From Saccharina japonica (Eukaryota > Sar > Phaeophyceae > Laminariales > Laminariaceae): a stretch of 64,000 nt of DNA. The translations under genes and the position numbers were made by a program. A model generated the notes under the pieces. The model was not told the DNA's origin. It was given only the letters and a program-made list of their open reading frames with translations, and searched no databases. This document shows, piece after piece, positions 21,441-33,404 of the stretch (positions are counted from its first letter, which is position 1; every line of letters starts with the position of its first letter). The stretch is from positions 62,001 through 126,000 of the forward strand of contig MEHQ01001452.1 of the NCBI GenBank assembly GCA_008828725.1. Reading direction: 5' to 3'.

Positions 21441-23300
21441 TTCATTTCAAACGTTTACCCCTGTATATGATGATAACTCCGCTCTCCCCTGTTGTACCGC
21501 GGTGATTGATATATTGACGATATGTGATCTACAGGACACTCCAAAAGCTTTCGTGCCGAGGTTGCGATCAAACAACGAGTTTTTTTAAGTGATTGCCCCA
21601 CGTGCTATAAGTCAACTGTTTCATCAATTATTACATCATTTCGGCCATCTCGAAAGTGGCCTCTATTGTTTGACTGCGTTAAATTGGAAGCATGCATTCG
21701 CCTGTCTTACATTCAGTGACTTGTACATGACGATGACTACATATTTCCATACCTCTCCTCTTAATCACCTAAGTATTGATGTTACATTTCCATGCATTGA
21801 GCCAATTTTGTGTGTAATGTGTGACGGCCAGCACACACGTGACCGTAGATCGTCGTCTAACATATCTGGTCTGGGTTGCTTTCCGTCTCTCGTTTGGCCA
21901 GGAACCGCACGTTTGGCCAGGGACCGCACTTGTACCGAGACAAAGAGTTGTTTCTCACGCATTCACCTAAGCGATGCTCTTCCTATTGTATCATACCTGG
22001 TAGTACTGCTGCCAGTAAGAGCCCACGCAGCAGGACATTTGTAACTGTCGCTAAGTTGTGTTCGTTGGTGGATGGTGAACCAACACAACAGCACAGCTCT
22101 GCAGCACGGCAGCAGCGGTTGTCCGGCGCGGGTGTAGGTGCTGATGTCTGTTGTCGGTTCAGAATATCGATTTCAGGCGGCTCGAAAGGGGGCCCTAAAA
22201 AACAAATAATAATGGCAGCAGCAGCACCGGCAGGAAAACAGCATCGACAGCAGCAGAAGTATTGTAGCAAAGCAGCAGAACAGCCGGAGCCTCAGAGACC
22301 ACCTCTTGTCTTCCTGCTTAACACCGCTCAGCTGAGTCCTCGTCATGGTGTTTAACGTTGCTGGTGTGGCTACACGGGATACACTGCTGCTCTCCTTGGC
22401 ATCGATGCAACCAAGAGGCATTCTACACATCCAGCAGAAAGGGTGATGTAGAAAGCAGACCAGGACCAGGGGGCGGAGTGCAGCTACTTCTGATCTCACA
22501 TTGGACACAGCGGTTTTGCGGTGACTATTTGTACTCGCTGTAAATTGACGGACGCTGGGTTTGTGGGGCTGGCAGAACCCTAACCTTAAGTCCTAAAACT
22601 GATAGTGCAGCAGGCCCGGGCCTGAGCAGCCCTTCTGCGGCGTGTTGTGGTGATGTCCGGGTGTTTGTGTTTAAAAAAAAACCCCGATATATCTGCGTGG
22701 TGGACGTCAGACGCTTCAGAAAACCGGCTCCAGCCAGCTCGAAATGGGTACCCGAACAAAAACGCCGCCAAAATCGAAAAGTCGCATTCGCTCGTAGTAA
22801 TCCAATAGCCCAGGCCATCGATAGCTGGTGCGTTTGACAACAATGTTTAAATATGAACTCCACGTGCATGCCACATACTGCTTGATGGTGCCTAAAGCCT
22901 ACAGCGCAACTGTACGGGATGGGTGAGAGAGTGGCGCTCTCCCCACTCTCACTCTGTCTCAGATTTGTAATGAAAAAATCAACCGACGAGAATAAAACGG
23001 CTGACGTTGCATTGTACGTTTTTTTATTCCATCTGTGACATCGCTATAATATTGTTCGGGTGTACAGTAGGTGCATTCGTAACCTGATAGAGCGGACACT
23101 CCCACCAGATACCAGGCATGCCAATTTGATTCGTACTATATTCGAATGTGTCTACGACGGCCTGTATAGTTTCTGCGGTCAGATCGTCACACGATAGTCT
23201 GACTACTGCAACGCGAAACCCTTGATTCCGGACCCTTTTGGGCATGATCAACGGTCGGGGTACGAGCACCGACGAATCACATGTTGGCTGAGACAACCTG
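21441..23300. other. Exon-like block of unit 2
   Basis: Counterpart of 2873-5718. On the minus strand, the frame at about 21986-22195 follows a TTTGTTTTTTAG acceptor and ends at CCAG-GTATGA, as in unit 1. The short upstream frame (MPLGCIDAKESSSVSR) is kept, but its donor reads CAG-CTGAGC, so splicing there would be lost. The frame matching 5174-5718 is open as far as about 23090 and then shifts. Confidence 0.4.
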
Positions 23301-23534
23301 TCAAAGATGTATGCATTCGCTCTGTGGCTGATAAACGAGCCTATTTCAAACGCGAGGGGGATACGTATGGTTAGTGCTTTCGCTTTGTTTGTGCATACAT
23401 ATTCCGCTAGCGAATCAGCGCCGTCAAATATTTTGCGCTAGGCAGTTGGATATGCTACAAGTGGCAACTACTGTAGCAAGGCAAGCGCTACCTGGTTGTG
23501 TACTATACAAAGTACTCAATCCAGCCTCGGGCAT

Positions 23535-24074
23535 ATGTCGTGTAGCACCGCGCTTATCGGTTTGGTCTCGGCCGTCGCCTTTCTTCAATCAGCCACTCCA
23601 AAAGAAACCCATCTGATAGAGGATGCTGAGCTCCGTGACATGGTTAGATCGCTTTGCCAATAGTCTGCATGCCAATCAACACTCAATGCTTGGGGGTGTT
23701 TAACGTACGCTCCAACTGGTGTGGTATTCCCTCTGCGATCTTAACCAGCGGGATACTGGGCCTGCGTGCCACTGCGCACCGCGTCAAACCTTTTTTTGTT
23801 TTTTTCAACCACTTGGGGGCATGTTGGTGATACGAAGTGTGAATACGTGTTTTATTTCCGTATTTGCTTGCGTTCGGCACAAGGTTTGGTACGCATTTAT
23901 GCCTATCTTGTGTTGTTAATGGTAGGCGATGAGACTGTACCTGTAGTTGTCAACAGCACATATACCAACCAGGCACGTCTTTATTTTTTCGACTACAGGA
24001 CACTGTATGGCACTGACAACCACCGACTGTTGTTTCTTGTAGATGTACACGGTCTGTTATTGTCTGGCAGCTAA
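23535..24074 (+). pseudogene. Remnant of a small secreted-type gene, unit 2
   Basis: Shares the ATG and hydrophobic N-terminus with 42110. A stop codon replaces Gln after about 45 codons (CAA TAG where unit 3 has CAA CAG), and a T-run shift follows. The 3' half is open at about 23766-24074 and aligns with unit 3 residues VGDE-VPVVVNST, FDYRTL and LVDVHG. So this copy is broken in the middle but keeps the end of the protein that unit 1 has lost. Confidence 0.5.
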
Positions 24075-24558
24075 CCGAGAGGCGGGGCCTTCATTTTAAA
24101 CTGTCATCGCTCTATCTATACACGATGTTAGTGATGCCCAATTGTTACTGGCCTATTCAGCGATTGCCGATGAATTGGAAATATAACGACAAGGGAGAGA
24201 ACGACGGCTGTGCCTGCTGACTGCAGTGAAGATAACAAACGATGTTTGGGAAACTTATCTTCACCCTGAGCGTCAGTCTAGTGGATAGTCTACACGACAC
24301 CCGTCAGTGTCACCCGGGGCGCCCTGACCCTGAAACACGTTTACCGACAACAAACATTGTCGTGCTGTGGGGTGTGAACGAGTTGTTGGGCTCGCTGACC
24401 TATGATCTTCGAGCCACGCAACACATATAACCAATACAGGACCCCTTACATGTTTTAACTTTCTCCGTGCAACGGGCGCTGAGCCACTAGCGCAATCCAA
24501 TCCATGTCGCAAAAACACGTATTTCGTCTGTGGTTGTCATTTCACACTTTCTTGTTGA

Positions 24559-24820
24559 GGACGCAGGCTACGATAGAGGTGCACGATGTTTTTGACTTCT
24601 AAGGGTGGTTGCTTGAAGAGCTCTACACCTCACCCCAAAGTGATCATTAAGGGAGGAAAGGAAAAGCGCTATCCGATCGAAAATGCCACGGCCGAAGCAA
24701 AAACGGAACAACATTGCAACAAAAAATAATGATCAAAGTCCGCCGAGTTTGGGTTAATGAGCTCGATCATTCGGAAATCATTTCAGCCAAAAAGTGCTAT
24801 CTCTATCGTAGCACGCATCC
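24559..24820. mobile_element. GCTACGATAGAG-family MITE, copy 2, 262 bp
   Basis: TIRs GGACGCAGGCTACGATAGAG and (complement) GGATGCGTGCTACGATAGAG. Unit 1 has the uninterrupted TCTTGTCGAGTAATC near 7370, so the insertion lies between TTGAG and GAGTAATC. No coding capacity. Confidence 0.85.
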
Positions 24821-25204
24821 GAGTAATCTTTAGTCTACGACAAACGAGTTCAGGTTCGCATGAATATCCTATGGAAAACCTATTATCTACAGATAACATC
24901 GAATCTGTATGTGGCAGAAGGCAATGCCGTCCTGCCCCTCCTATTCACTCAATCGGAGTAAAGGCGTTGCCTGTGATACTCCTTTTTTTGTCACATCGTT
25001 CAGGTCTTTGGTGGGGCGCATTAACAATCCTACTGTATAGTTCACGGCCTGCCCCGCATTCGGTTAGAGGCATGTTTGTTCGTGTCCATATACGTTCGAA
25101 GTATGTGCATGATACTATGGAGACGCGATCTGACTTTTTAAAGTTTTGCACCTCTCCCCCGTAGGTATTGCGTTAGTAAAACTAGCACCTTTTCAAGTGG
25201 CATA

Positions 25205-25379
25205 CACTACCGGCCCTCTCACAAGAAAGTGCCCCACAAAGAACTCAGCCTAAAAATAACGGGGGAAATAAGAAAGTCGACAGCTATTATACTGAAGTTA
25301 GTGTGGGACACACCCCTTCCTCAAATAAGAAAGTCAGCCCAAGCCCGATTTCTGGTTTCTTATGAGCGGGCCGGTACTG
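25205..25379. mobile_element. Mariner-like MITE, 175 bp
   Basis: Ends CACTACCGGCCCTCTCACAA and (complement) CAGTACCGGCCCGCTCATAA, with TA on both sides (25203-25204, 25380-25381). The empty sites in units 1 and 3 read CCTAACACA (about 7753, 47405). The TA target and CA(C/G)T ends fit Tc1/mariner-type mobilisation. No transposase frame. Confidence 0.85.
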
Positions 25380-25639
25380 TAACACACTAAATTATAGTAT
25401 TTAACTGTTTAGTGTATGCGAACGGTCTTTTTTCACAGTATTGTTTCTGTGCTTCAAACTGCTGTATATCTACGTTCGCGCTGCTATCCGTCGCCAGTTT
25501 CCATCAGAAGTTGGGCACAGCATGATCTGGTAGTCCATGCGTATCAGGTTCTCACAGCGCCGGAAAATTGGCTCTTTGCTCTTTGTGTTTTCCCTCCCGG
25601 GCTGCCACAGGAAGAGCACCAAACCAACGTTCAGCGACA

Positions 25640-26998
25640 ATGAGGCGTTGCTCTCGTGACTCTTGCACAACACAAGCATCCTTCGATTTCGAAGGCAGCA
25701 TTACGGAGGTGTACTGCGAACAACATGCTGAATACGGCATGGTCGACGTCATCAGCACACGGTGCTCCCATCACACCGGCACGAAGAGACCGAGCTGTGA
25801 TGTGGATCGTTGCAAGACGGAGGTATACTGCACGCATCATGCTCACGATGGCATGGTGAGCGCCGTTAGCATGCGCTGCCCGCATGACGTCTGCATGAAA
25901 ATACCGAAGTTCGATTTCGAGGGTAGCATGACAGGGATAAACCGCAGACCACAGGCTGAGAAGGTATTGCTGGACGCCCTCAGCAAACGTCGTTTCGATG
26001 ACTCATGCCCGAATATAGTCAGCGTCAATGTGAATGGCAGCAGAACACGGCAGTACCGCAGGCAAGATGTTGGGGAGGGTATGACAAGCGGCTCTTCCAA
26101 ACGTTGCTTGCACGACTCGTGCACGGTGATCCCGAATTTCAATGTGGAGGGTAGCAGGACAGGCTTGTTCTGCAGTCAACATGCCGAGGAAGGCATGGTG
26201 GACGTCTTTTGCAAACGTTGCTTACACGAGTCCTGCACGATGAGGCCGAGCTTCAATGTCGAGGGTAGCAAGACACCGGTATACTGCAGCCAGCATGCTA
26301 AAGAGGGCATGATGAACGTCTGTCACAGACGTTGCTTGCACGACTCCTGCACGGTGCACCCGTCCTTCAATGTGGAGGGTAGCAAGACGGGCTTGCTCTG
26401 CAGGAAGCATGCGAAGGAGGGAATGGTGGACGTCCATAGCAAACGTTGCTTGCACGAGTCCTGCACGGTGAGTCCGAGCTTCAATGTCAAGGGTAGCAGG
26501 ACGGGTTTATACTGCAGGAAACATGCTGAACAGGGCATGGTGGACATCAAAAACAAACGTTGTTTGCATGAGTCTTGCACGAAGGGATCGACCTTCAACT
26601 TCGAGGGCAGCAAGACAGGTGTGTACTGCAGGCAACATGCTCAGGAGGGCATGGTGCACGTGGTTAACAAACGTTGCTCGCATGGCTCTTGCAACAAGCG
26701 GCCGGCGTGGGGTGTACTGACTAAAGGCGTGGCCACCGCTTGCGCTCAGCATAAGATCGGTATGTCAGGCGGTCCGGTGATCAACTTTGCAATGCCCTGC
26801 AAGGTAGCGGGATGTAGGAGAGCATCTCGGTGGGGGCTGGAGGGGTGCCAGCCCAGCCACTGCGTTGATCACGGCCCCATCCAGGGCGGCCTCGTCTGCA
26901 CTGTCCAGTGTGGTCGCTTTAAGAAACCTTGTCGTAGTCCATCGTACCCTGCAGTATGCACCACCTCGTACCACGTGAAGACTGAGTGTATGTTTTGA
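25640..26998 (+). CDS. EsV-1-7 repeat protein, unit 2 (452 aa)
   Basis: Eleven tandem EsV-1-7 units (C-x4-C-x16-C-x2-H), collinear with the unit 1 and unit 3 genes. Repeat 1 is intact. Repeat 2 has Gly for the second Cys, and repeat 3 has Arg and Gln where the third Cys and His should be. Repeat 4 lacks its first and third Cys and its His. Repeats 5-9 are regular, and the last two are the divergent C-terminal pair (CAQH, then WGLEGCQP). Full length is kept with no frameshift, unlike most other ORFs in the unit. The ATG follows the shared CCAACGTTCAGCGACA leader. The 114-bp periodicity makes unequal crossing-over within the gene likely. Probable metal-binding protein of unknown partner. Confidence 0.9.
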   Translation: MRRCSRDSCTTQASFDFEGSITEVYCEQHAEYGMVDVISTRCSHHTGTKRPSCDVDRCKTEVYCTHHAHDGMVSAVSMRCPHDVCMKIPKFDFEGSMTGINRRPQAEKVLLDALSKRRFDDSCPNIVSVNVNGSRTRQYRRQDVGEGMTSGSSKRCLHDSCTVIPNFNVEGSRTGLFCSQHAEEGMVDVFCKRCLHESCTMRPSFNVEGSKTPVYCSQHAKEGMMNVCHRRCLHDSCTVHPSFNVEGSKTGLLCRKHAKEGMVDVHSKRCLHESCTVSPSFNVKGSRTGLYCRKHAEQGMVDIKNKRCLHESCTKGSTFNFEGSKTGVYCRQHAQEGMVHVVNKRCSHGSCNKRPAWGVLTKGVATACAQHKIGMSGGPVINFAMPCKVAGCRRASRWGLEGCQPSHCVDHGPIQGGLVCTVQCGRFKKPCRSPSYPAVCTTSYHVKTECMF

Positions 26999-28424
26999 CA
27001 ACTTACGCATTGAACTTGATTGTTTTGGTGTTGACAATTCGGTTTCCTCTTAAGTCGTTGGGTTCAGCGGCATAACGCCTAGACTTCGTAAGAGGTCTGC
27101 AGGGGTTGCCATGGCATCTACCGTATGGAAGTCAGTGGAACATGGTACGTAGCCTACCGCAACCATACGGTACACGACTTCCCCTAACTTGATGTCCACA
27201 GTGACAAGTTTGCAAACATATGCAGGTCTACGCGGAAGACCGTTGGCGGCGGTTTAGCATTCGCCAGCGCGTGTGGTTTAGTCAGGGGTAATCAACGGTG
27301 CTACAATCAGGCATTTCCGTCTTGAAAGGTGTGTCTGGCAAACAGAAGACCGTCGTTCGAAGTGATAAATCGGGTTTAGCTGCCCTGGTGCGCCTTAACC
27401 TATTTAATCAACGTGGTGACGTGCACGACTTTGATGGTAATTGTACAAATTTTGTAGTGCAGTATAAAAACTCATATAGCCGGGTGCATGTTTCGAGCCG
27501 GCCAGAGTTGAATTACGTGGTCGAGTTGGGTCACTGCAGGTAGGGAAATCCTTAAGAGTGTTCCAGTAGGTTTAACTTCCGTAGACGTACAAGTGTAGAT
27601 GCCGTGTCGTGGCTGTTTTCAAGTTATGTGATATAGTGCGTTACATGCGATGGGGTGCCCTTTATTGAATACAAAAAGTCGTTTCCTCACAAGGTATGGG
27701 CGCCGGGTAGTTGGAGCTTGTCGGTTTACGACGGTGTTCGTACAGTAGTCGTAGTTCCTTGTGGGATGGCGTTACTATGCAAATGTACTGCATCATAATA
27801 CATGCTTTTGTTTCTGTTTACAAACTCCACGCTACACCTGTAGTCATCAGTCTATATGTCACGCGGCCGCACGGTGATACATTTCGCCAAACGTAAAACC
27901 GCCGTTCGACGTTCAATATATTGGGCCAGCATGGTTCCGAAGTGGGAACAGGGTTCCAGGTGAGCCTCTGGCCGCTCCGGCGGAGGGAACCTTACGTTTC
28001 TGGGCCACCACCAAGCAGTAACAGGTTGCCAACCGCCATATGCACACTGCGTGGTCAAAGTACCACACGGCAACAAGCTGCCAGATCATTAACTAATACG
28101 TGCAAACCCAAAGAGCCCCACACATTCGTGCACGTTTTCGGCCGCTGGTTTCGATGGCACCTGTGCTTCATGCTTCAAAATGCTTGCCATTTATACCTCA
28201 CGTGCACTGTCTGTTCATCATGGTACATAAATAGGTAGCGCCATGGATCTATCTACGTGCGTGAAGTGATACTTCGTACATGGTAAATAAGCGTATTCAT
28301 TATGCAGAGGTTGTATACCAGATATGGCGCAGAAAAGGTTCCAGAAAATTGCGATTCGGAACACTATTACCAGAAACTAACAATTCAATTCGGCCTGCGT
28401 TCGTTTCATGGGTAGTGACTACTC
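26999..28424. other. Conserved 3' flank of gene 2
   Basis: Contains the best copy of a plus-strand frame at 27298-27543, whose end (GDVHDFDGNC, SSRPELNYVVELGHCR) also reads in unit 1 at about 9700-9844 and in part in unit 3. Unit 1 has one stop and unit 3 several. I do not call it a gene. The rest is non-coding and collinear with units 1 and 3. Confidence 0.4.
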
Positions 28425-28669
28425 ACGCATGCTACGATAGAGGTGCACCATCTTTTTTCTGAAGCACCGTACTTGAAGAAGTCTATACCTCACACTCCAA
28501 ACTGAATTTTGGAGGAAAGCAAAAGTGCTACGTACCCGGCGAACAATCCCGTATGGCCGAAGCATACAATGAACAATATTGCTTCAAAATAATTACAGTC
28601 CGCCGATTTTTGGGTTAAGGAGCTCGATCATTCAGGAATTATTTCAGCCCAAAAGTGCTATCTCTATCT
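28425..28669. mobile_element. GCTACGATAGAG-family MITE, copy 3, diverged
   Basis: Left end ACGCATGCTACGATAGAGG. The interior matches 24559-24820 with many changes, and the right end is cut at CTATCTCTATCTAGAAC. Units 1 (near 11500) and 3 (near 52010) lack it. Its greater divergence suggests it is the oldest of the three. Confidence 0.8.
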
Positions 28670-29321
28670 AGAACTTTGTCTGGATACTCGGTATGCTACT
28701 ATGGGTATATCCAACACAACGATGAGACCAGTGCTACAACAAACAAACTGTTTTTTTGGTTGTACTGTTCTCGTACAAATGCATCCCGGATACTCCAAAC
28801 GGTGCTTTCTGGTCTAAGCACCGCAGTGCCGATCCAAAAACAGGGAAGGGCACCCTGTATTCTGCACTCTTACCTCCACTTCTAAGTACTGATAAGAGCA
28901 TAGTCCTTGCGGCTGTACTCGTGCCATATTTTAGTGAGGCGCGCAAGCGAGGAGCGCGAGCGTTTTTATTTGGTTCACCGAAGAAAAAGGCTCTTTGTAA
29001 TGGATCGTACGACGGTAGGGTGGCTTGTGGATGGCTTGTTTTAGTTTTTCTGGGATAATATGTATTTATGTGTTATTCGACATAGTTTTCGACGACTTTT
29101 GTCAACCAAGCTCAACGTACATGGCACCTAGGCCAGCCCCGACGGTCTCTGTGGTATCGTCAGGTCCCCCTTCCTACTTACGACGGGGCGGAGAAGCTCG
29201 GCTGTAGATGTGGTACAGCAGTAGTAGTGATTGCTGATGATACGAGAACCTCTGTTGGACACGTATCAGGTGCAGAATTTCCATCTTCGAATTATCAGGT
29301 ACCACATTATTTGACTTTTGA

Positions 29322-29930
29322 GCTTACTTCCATGAAGGTTTCCACGAAACGAAAGTAAAAAACGTAAGTATATTGTATTTCCATGTTTTTTTGTTTTCAT
29401 GGAAGTAAAATATACTTCCACGAAAGTGTGTTTTACTTCCATGGAAGTGACAATCTACTTCAATGGTAGTTATGTTACTTCCATCAAAGATTGTTTACTT
29501 CCAGGTGATTAAATTGAAAGAATATTATTTTTTCTTCCTTAAGTAGAAATTGGAAGCGAGGGCATGAATTCACCCCCTGCCCTCAGTTAGTACACCGTCC
29601 GACCCAAAGTGGGCCCATCCCGATTACCAAAACGTGGATCTATTTCAAACGGGATATTGAAAACCGTGTAGCGCGCAGCACGGAACCACACTAGACGTAT
29701 CTAGTGGCCAAACCTCTTCGAACAAACACTTCAACGGAACCATGGAAGCATTTTTACTTCCATTGAAGTAAATTCCGTTTACGTCCATGAACGTTTTCAC
29801 ATAATAAGTGAAAACAAATACAGTAGTTCCATGAACCAGCCATGAAGAACAAAAAAAAACTTTTATAGAAATATAATTTTACTTCCATGGAAGCAAAACA
29901 ACTTTTATGGAAATACTTCCAAGTAAATGA
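29322..29930. repeat. Palindromic TTCCATGGAA array, unit 2
   Basis: Same motif and same conserved core as 12525-13372, at the same place in the unit but with fewer copies on the right side. Confidence 0.85.
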
Positions 29931-32900
29931 AAGGAGAACATATATATGTGGTATAACCTCTAATTATGTCGATTGTCTGGTTGAGGAACTACTGTAGGAA
30001 ACAGACTACAAATCACGTACGTGTAGATAGCGTTTAAGGGCCAGACCGACAAGCCTAGGGAACAGCAATGCTGATCCTACCCCCGTGTGTCCTACTTCTG
30101 CTGCTGCTGTTGCTGCTGTTCTGCCGCGCAGTTGCTGCCGCCGCCGCAGCAGAGCTTGCTGCTGTATGCCGATGATGTTTTATTCTTAAAAAGGAACTCA
30201 AACGGCACGGATGCGTAGATGCTCGTTCGTGTTTATTGGCTCAGCGCAATCCGTGTACGCCCAACACGATGGATAGGAATTTTGACTACTGCAGGTACTG
30301 AGGTCGCGCCTCTCGCCAATCTCTATGAATACTATTAGACCATTCCGAGCGGAAATACAGAGACCGGATATGGCTTCCAACCTTCATCATAGACATACTT
30401 ACACTCGAATATATTTCAGGGATTGCCCACCCCTGGCCTCTCAGAGCTCCCACTTCGACACCGCCTGTTTCTACTATTTCTTGCTAGGGCCTCTTTTTCT
30501 CTTTTTGGCGTTGCGTTCGTGCGTGTACGCAGAGAGCACGGCAGCGGCGCCATCGCGGGTATGGGAAGGCGTTGGCCAGTAGAGGGGGGGGCGGAAAGAG
30601 CGCAGTCGCCTTTTCGAGGCTAGGCATGGCGTGTCCATCGAGACACGAGTGAAGCATGAAGGGGCTTTGTCTGATATTATCAATTGAGTATGTTCGAAAT
30701 GTTAATATTTAAGATTCGTTTCCGTCTGTAGAAAAACATTCAAGCGGTGCCTACATCTCGAAGCAAAATTATTTACAGTACAGAGACATACGAATCGTAG
30801 CCACGCGGTTTGAACACCATCATCGTCGATCGGGCGAACGAGGGCCACAGTGAGCACCGGGCTTCACGCGAGGCGGTCCACTGGGTTCATTGGGACAGAG
30901 AAGCAGTAGAGCTCGACCCGGACCGAATCGATGGGGAGGTGATCGCGCAGGGGCGGAGAGCGACGAGGCTGACAAAACGCTAAAGACAACGGATTTGTTT
31001 TTTCAAGCGGCGCAATCACCGACCCGATGGTCCGACGATTTTGTTTTTTAATTGAATAAATAAAAAAAAACAATTTTTCGTGTTCACTTGTTTTTCATTT
31101 TTTTTCGACCGTTTTTTTTCGTTTTTGTTTGTCGCCCCTGCCCAACTGTTTAAGTACGAGTAAGATGATGTGCGTGCATCTTTCTCAGTTTCCTGTGGAT
31201 TTTCTGGTTTTCGTACTTCACAACTTGACGACCGTGCTCGACCTTGCTGTGCTGTGCATTCTCTCTTTCATACATAAACAGTATGAAGTGCTACACATAC
31301 TCGCGAAAAAGGCACAAGACGCACCCGCCGCAACAACAGCAGGCAGCGCAGCGTCGTGCTGTGAGCCGTGCTGCTGTGCTTCGTCTTTCGAACATATAGA
31401 TTTGTTGTCCTGGAGCACGGAGGTATAATAATGTGCATCCCGAGCATGTTTTGCATGAGTGTCAAGTCCGCCGTTTCTTCGCTCTGCATGCACCATTAAC
31501 CTCCTGGCATTTTCAAGTCGGTGCTTGCAATACATCACCGGCCTATTCTTTCCCTTTGCTTGCGCGAGCGTAGCGGGTCAGCCACCCGGGGAGCGGAGCC
31601 CTTGGTTGCCAGTACCGGTACTACGGAGCGTGAACCGCACAGAATTGAGCGTATCGTTGCCGCTGCTCTACGCGCAGGCATATCTACGTAGCTACGTACA
31701 GCGCGCATCTTTGGAAATATCACCCGCCATGCGAGGAACATTCCGCACCAGTTATTGTGACACATGCAACACCCAACCGTTTTACCGCTGTGGGGGGGTT
31801 GAGGCCTAGCAACTGCAGCCAGCACTATCTATTTTATGGGCGCGGATCATGGCCCAGACGCCAACCCTTATGTGGCACACACATTTAGTCCTGCCACCTG
31901 GTACTTTGTACCTCGTATATATGATATGTTGGAAACCATCTCCCTTCGTGAATCTCACATATGTTCAAGTCGGAAATGAGTACTCCTGCGGTAACACAGA
32001 AACGATTGAGGCTGCACTCTCTGTGAGTCGTCTTCCTCGGGTGCACTACGTACACAATAGGGGCACAAAACTTGAACCGCATCGACAGCACCGTTCTCAT
32101 ACGTAGGCCTTCGTGAGTGGGCGATGATGTCGATGAACGAGAACACGAGAGTCGTTCCCATTGACTTTCATTTTGGTACGTACACATATATCCAGTAATA
32201 TTCCAGTTTTATTGAAAACTGTATGGCGGGATTATACGGGGGTAGGGGATGGGTTTTCCCTCGCTGATGTGCAGGCAGGCCCCACTTATTTTACGAAGAC
32301 CTTCAATATACCAACGGGTCGATAGGGTGGCTAGACTTCTGCATCCCTCTCTACGCCCTGGTTCGCCCGACCGAAGCGCCCCGCTGTGCAGCCTTCATTG
32401 TTTCAGCGTTCCGCCTTCTTGCCGACTTGGTCACCGGTGAGACTCGCGAAGTGAGATCGTTTCCAAGAAACGTGTACGTCGTACAGTAGTAGTTCTTCCT
32501 TTCAAAGGGTCTTGGTGTGGCCATGCTCCGATTAGCGCTGGCTATGCAGCAATGCCTACGCTGGGGTATTCGGGCCTAGCGGTATAGTGTTTGTGTGCTT
32601 GGCGCGTAGAGTCTGTGTGACATGGTCTTAGTTCTTTTGGTACTTCATACCGGTATCAGGTACCAGGTATGTACCAACAAGGTTCCCCTTCGGGTTGTGA
32701 TTGGCTTGAAATCCCGGGGGTGTCGCAAGTTGAAAAGGGGGACCACACACAGGCTTTCAGTACAGTAAGTCTATGTGTGCCACATTCCCTGGTCTCGAAC
32801 CTCTGCACCTGCGGTTGTTGCATCGCTGCTGTGCTGCGATGGTGATATAGAAATTCACAGCAAGTTTGTGTCGGAATTGTCCAGCTGCGACATGTCAACC

Positions 32901-32960
32901 ACGTACCTGGTGCAAGGTTTCTGCGCCTGACGGCTCGTCGCTTAAATGAAAGCGACCCCA
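29931..32960. other. Conserved non-coding blocks of unit 2
   Basis: Collinear with 13390-17600 of unit 1, without its MITE and GGTGCGG satellite, but with a unit-2-specific stretch at about 30700-31240 that has no recognisable gene (AT-rich 3' part). No frame is maintained in both units except short fragments. Confidence 0.4.
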
Positions 32961-32999
32961 AGACCATTTGCTAAACGTGGAATTATTTGCGAAAAGTAA

Positions 33000-33404
33000 G
33001 TGAATATGTATAGGTACCAAATTGACATTTCCCCGGAATACTTTCACTTTTCATCTCCGGCCGCGGGTCTTTTCTCGCGCTGTCGGCTGCGGGGCACGCA
33101 GGGGGGCAGCGTGTACACCGCGGCGCAAGTGCGGGTCCCGGCCGAGGCCCGTGGGTCGTGCTCTGGGCCTTCAAAGTCGCGAATTCTGGCAAATAGCTCA
33201 GGGGAGACGTTCCTACTTGACACCGCCTCGCACCTATCATGCAAAACTTGCCGTACGACTGGATTTTGGCTCGTTTACGACCCGCTGCAAGAACGGAACA
33301 AACACACCACGCACCACGCACGAGACAAGAATAAGGACCACACCGACTCGACATTGAACCAGGCACACGTCAAGCGTCGTGCAGCAGTAGTTGATACCAC
33401 GTAG
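33000..33404 (-). repeat. Dispersed repeat, copy 2 (inverted partner of 1721-2110)
   Basis: The reverse complement aligns with 1721-2110, including the conserved frames described there. On this strand the frame is open for about 127 codons to 32983. Function unknown. Confidence 0.5.
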
